Source: G963662265 sp963668545 (GTDB taxonomy: Bacteria > Spirochaetota > Spirochaetia > CADAEX01). From it: a stretch of DNA of 64,000 nucleotides. The notes beneath the pieces are model-generated. The model was not told the origin of the DNA. It searched no databases and saw only the letters and a program-made list of their open reading frames with translations. The first letter of the stretch is position 1. The number at the start of each line of letters is the position of its first letter. Below are positions 62,298-64,000 of this stretch, piece after piece. Made by a program: the position numbers and the translations under genes. The stretch lies in contig OY764868.1 of NCBI GenBank assembly GCA_963668545.1, positions 2,046,001 to 2,110,000 of the forward strand, written 5' to 3'.

Positions 62298-62888
62298 GAT
62301 TAGATTCCTCCAAAATTAGATAATAATTAACGCAGGCTTGTTTCTATGCGAGCCATAGTAATTTGTCTCGGAGGCACCACTTGAGCATATTCTGCTCAAG
62401 TTAGATTCGATCCTGTACGTTCATTATTCTCATATCGAACATTGTAGATATGGATCTATCCTGTTAGTGTTCCCGTTGTTATAGAATAATGATAAGGCTT
62501 TTTTCCAATTTCTTCTGTTCGTTCGCACACATAAGATGAGGGCAAACTATTTCCATCCCCTGGAACCAGTACATATAAAAGATACAACCTCCTTAACTGA
62601 AAGTACCAAATAACAAGTTTTCATAACTATAGTTGTATTTTTATGCAGATCTGGAGTTTTAGGGTTGATTCTGAGATGCTATCTGGGAGGGCCGAAAAAA
62701 AGAACGATTTATCTCTGCATCAGAGGGGGAAGGATTGGTGTTCACCTGATCGATGAAGCGATTTCTATTGGAGCTAAGCCTGTGAAGTTCTTGAAATAAC
62801 GGATAAAATCTATTACAAGAGCAAAGATAATCCACAGATGGGGTGATTTATAGTTTGTATTTTGGACACCTAAGATATTGTTTATCAG
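62298..62888. other. Non-coding region with transposase scrap and degenerate dyads
   Basis: About 590 bases with no intact gene. It holds a 9-bp hairpin ACTTGAGCA/TGCTCAAGT (62379-62401), two degenerate dyad-like stretches (62414-62441 and 62516-62529) and a possible transposase fragment (62683-62799). The last 90 bases before the hisC stop are AT-rich and featureless. Confidence 0.4.
62683..62799 (+). mobile_element. Possible IS3-type transposase (ORFB) fragment
   Basis: The plus frame ending at TAA 62797-62799 reads about 38 residues with RIGVHLIDEAISIGAKPVKFL, resembling the N-terminal helix-turn-helix of IS3-family integrases (V/I-x-x-L-I-D-E-A-x-x-x-G-A-x-x-x-K). Nothing downstream continues it. 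A short scrap only, so the call is weak. Confidence 0.35.
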
Positions 62889-63995
62889 TTAATCAATTTC
62901 CCCGAGAACATCTCTGAAGTGTTTGAAAAAGAGTTCATTCTCCCGTCTCTCACCTATTGTAATTCTAATACATGTTGGAAAGTTATAGCTTTTTGCAGGC
63001 CTTACTATTATACCCCTTCCGGTAAGACGGTCTGCAACATCAACAGAATCTCTGCCTGTATCAATAAGTATGTAATTTGTCTGGCTTTTATAATATGAAA
63101 GACCCATTTTTTCAAGTTCACTGTAATAATAAAGTTTTTCCCTGTAGGTTTCCTCAACAGTTTTTCTGAAAAATTCCCTGTCATCAAGGGCGGCAAGGGC
63201 AGCATTCTCTGCGATAACAGATACATCAAATGGAGGTTTGACCCTGTTCACAAGAGCCACAATCTCAGGAGAGCCTATACCATATCCGATTCTGAGACCT
63301 GCAAGACCATATATCTTTGAAAAAGTCCTCAAGACAAACAGGTTCTCCTGCCCTTCCATTATCATTCTGACTGAATTGATATTAAAATCATCTTCTGTAA
63401 ACTCAATATATGCTTCATCAAGAAAGATAATAATATTTTCAGGAACCTTTCTGATAAAAGCCCTGAGTTCATCAACAGGAAGGGCTTCTCCGGTAGGATT
63501 ATTCGGGTTGCATATATAAATAATCTTTGTCCTGTCTGTAATTTTGCTGAACATATCATCAAGATCTATACTGTGCCCTTTCATCCTGGAAAAAACAGGT
63601 ATTCCCCTCATAATCCGCACTATTGTTTCATAAACAGAAAAGGTTATTTCGGGGATTATCGCTTCATCGCCCTGTTCAATAAGAGCCATACCTGAGTTAT
63701 AGATAACACCATCGCCCCCGTTCCCTGTAGTAATATTTTCCGCTTTACATCCAAGATTTTCTGCAAATTTATCCATCAGCTCTGGATTGTAAATCTCAGG
63801 ATAAATATGAAGCATTTTCTCGAGTTCTCTATAGATTTCCCTGGCTTTTGTTGAACCGCCTCTCGGGTTTTCATTGGAAGCCATTTTATGGATCTCGGGA
63901 AGATTAATTTCCCGTTCCACCTGTTTACGGGATTTTCCGGGTACATATGGTTTTATTCCAAGTATTCCGCTGTTTGCCAGTTTTTCCGCATCCAA
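62889..63995 (-). CDS. hisC: Histidinol-phosphate aminotransferase
   Basis: 368 residues, class I PLP enzyme. NENP (41-44), aromatic and PLP-phosphate-binding positions GGDGVIYN, NPNNPTGE (163-170), FLDEAYIEF (the Asp that binds the pyridine N) and RTFSKIYGLAGLRIGYG with Lys at about 227 forming the Schiff base. Converts imidazole-acetol phosphate to histidinol phosphate. The opening codon in the window is TTG with only five bases beyond it, so the true start may lie outside. Separated by the whole window from hisD. Confidence 0.9.
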   Translation of the reverse strand: MDAEKLANSGILGIKPYVPGKSRKQVEREINLPEIHKMASNENPRGGSTKAREIYRELEKMLHIYPEIYNPELMDKFAENLGCKAENITTGNGGDGVIYNSGMALIEQGDEAIIPEITFSVYETIVRIMRGIPVFSRMKGHSIDLDDMFSKITDRTKIIYICNPNNPTGEALPVDELRAFIRKVPENIIIFLDEAYIEFTEDDFNINSVRMIMEGQENLFVLRTFSKIYGLAGLRIGYGIGSPEIVALVNRVKPPFDVSVIAENAALAALDDREFFRKTVEETYREKLYYYSELEKMGLSYYKSQTNYILIDTGRDSVDVADRLTGRGIIVRPAKSYNFPTCIRITIGERRENELFFKHFRDVLGEID

Positions 63996-64000
63996 AATAA

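Overview
The window looks like chromosomal DNA of a diderm spirochaete, or a close relative, of fairly low GC. It carries diderm features: lipoproteins with lipoboxes, beta-barrel outer-membrane proteins ending in Phe, an OmpA-like protein and MurC. It also carries traits I associate with spirochaetes: a very short RpoZ, an archaeal-type CMP kinase beside YicC and RpoZ, a Ste24-like M48 protease, and stand-alone FecR proteins without FecI or TonB partners. The phylum call is inference; no rRNA gene is present.

Bases 1-52231 are dense, mostly housekeeping and envelope chromosome. In order they hold: the end of hisD coupled to folC and a macro-domain gene; an NFACT (RqcH-like) gene; a Memo/AMMECR1 pair; a long minus-strand run (HD-GYP, murC, yicC, cmk, rpoZ, miaA, FecR, START-like); a CapA lipoprotein; an M48 protease; a small zinc-ribbon protein; mtnN; a solute-binding protein and a hydroxyacid dehydrogenase; a MoxR-DUF58-transglutaminase-PQQ propeller operon; a CitA/DcuS-type two-component pair; a phosphohexomutase; a CHASE2 adenylate cyclase divergent from a four-gene secreted/OMP/FecR operon; DUF362; SYLF; PGPGW and trpS; an AI-2E transporter; a gamma-carbonic anhydrase-like protein; a glycosyltransferase; an ANKH/MATE-like transporter; a phnDCE uptake operon; thpR; an Omp85-like barrel; and an OmpA lipoprotein with FlgD-type repeats.

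Bases 52232-62888 are an accessory, partly decayed island between the OmpA lipoprotein and hisC. Parts are visibly more GC-rich. It holds a Crp/Fnr regulator, an N-ATPase gamma gene killed by two in-frame stops, an intact BaeRF-type gene, the 3' end of a carbamate kinase gene, a frameshifted PRC-barrel gene, a transposase scrap, a lipase, and a large GGDEF-PTS Enzyme I fusion. A 16-bp dyad (TGTnCGnTAnCGnACA) recurs four times: once upstream of the OmpA gene, once in the divergent promoter of the Crp/Fnr gene, and once in front of each of two duplicated cassettes encoding paralogous two-helix membrane proteins of about 76 residues. It looks like the operator of a small local regulon.

Signalling is a theme. 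The window encodes a cAMP-forming cyclase, an HD-GYP c-di-GMP phosphodiesterase with a cyclic-nucleotide-binding domain, and a diguanylate cyclase fused to Enzyme I. Together these could link cAMP, PEP status and c-di-GMP. No rRNA, tRNA or CRISPR array was found.
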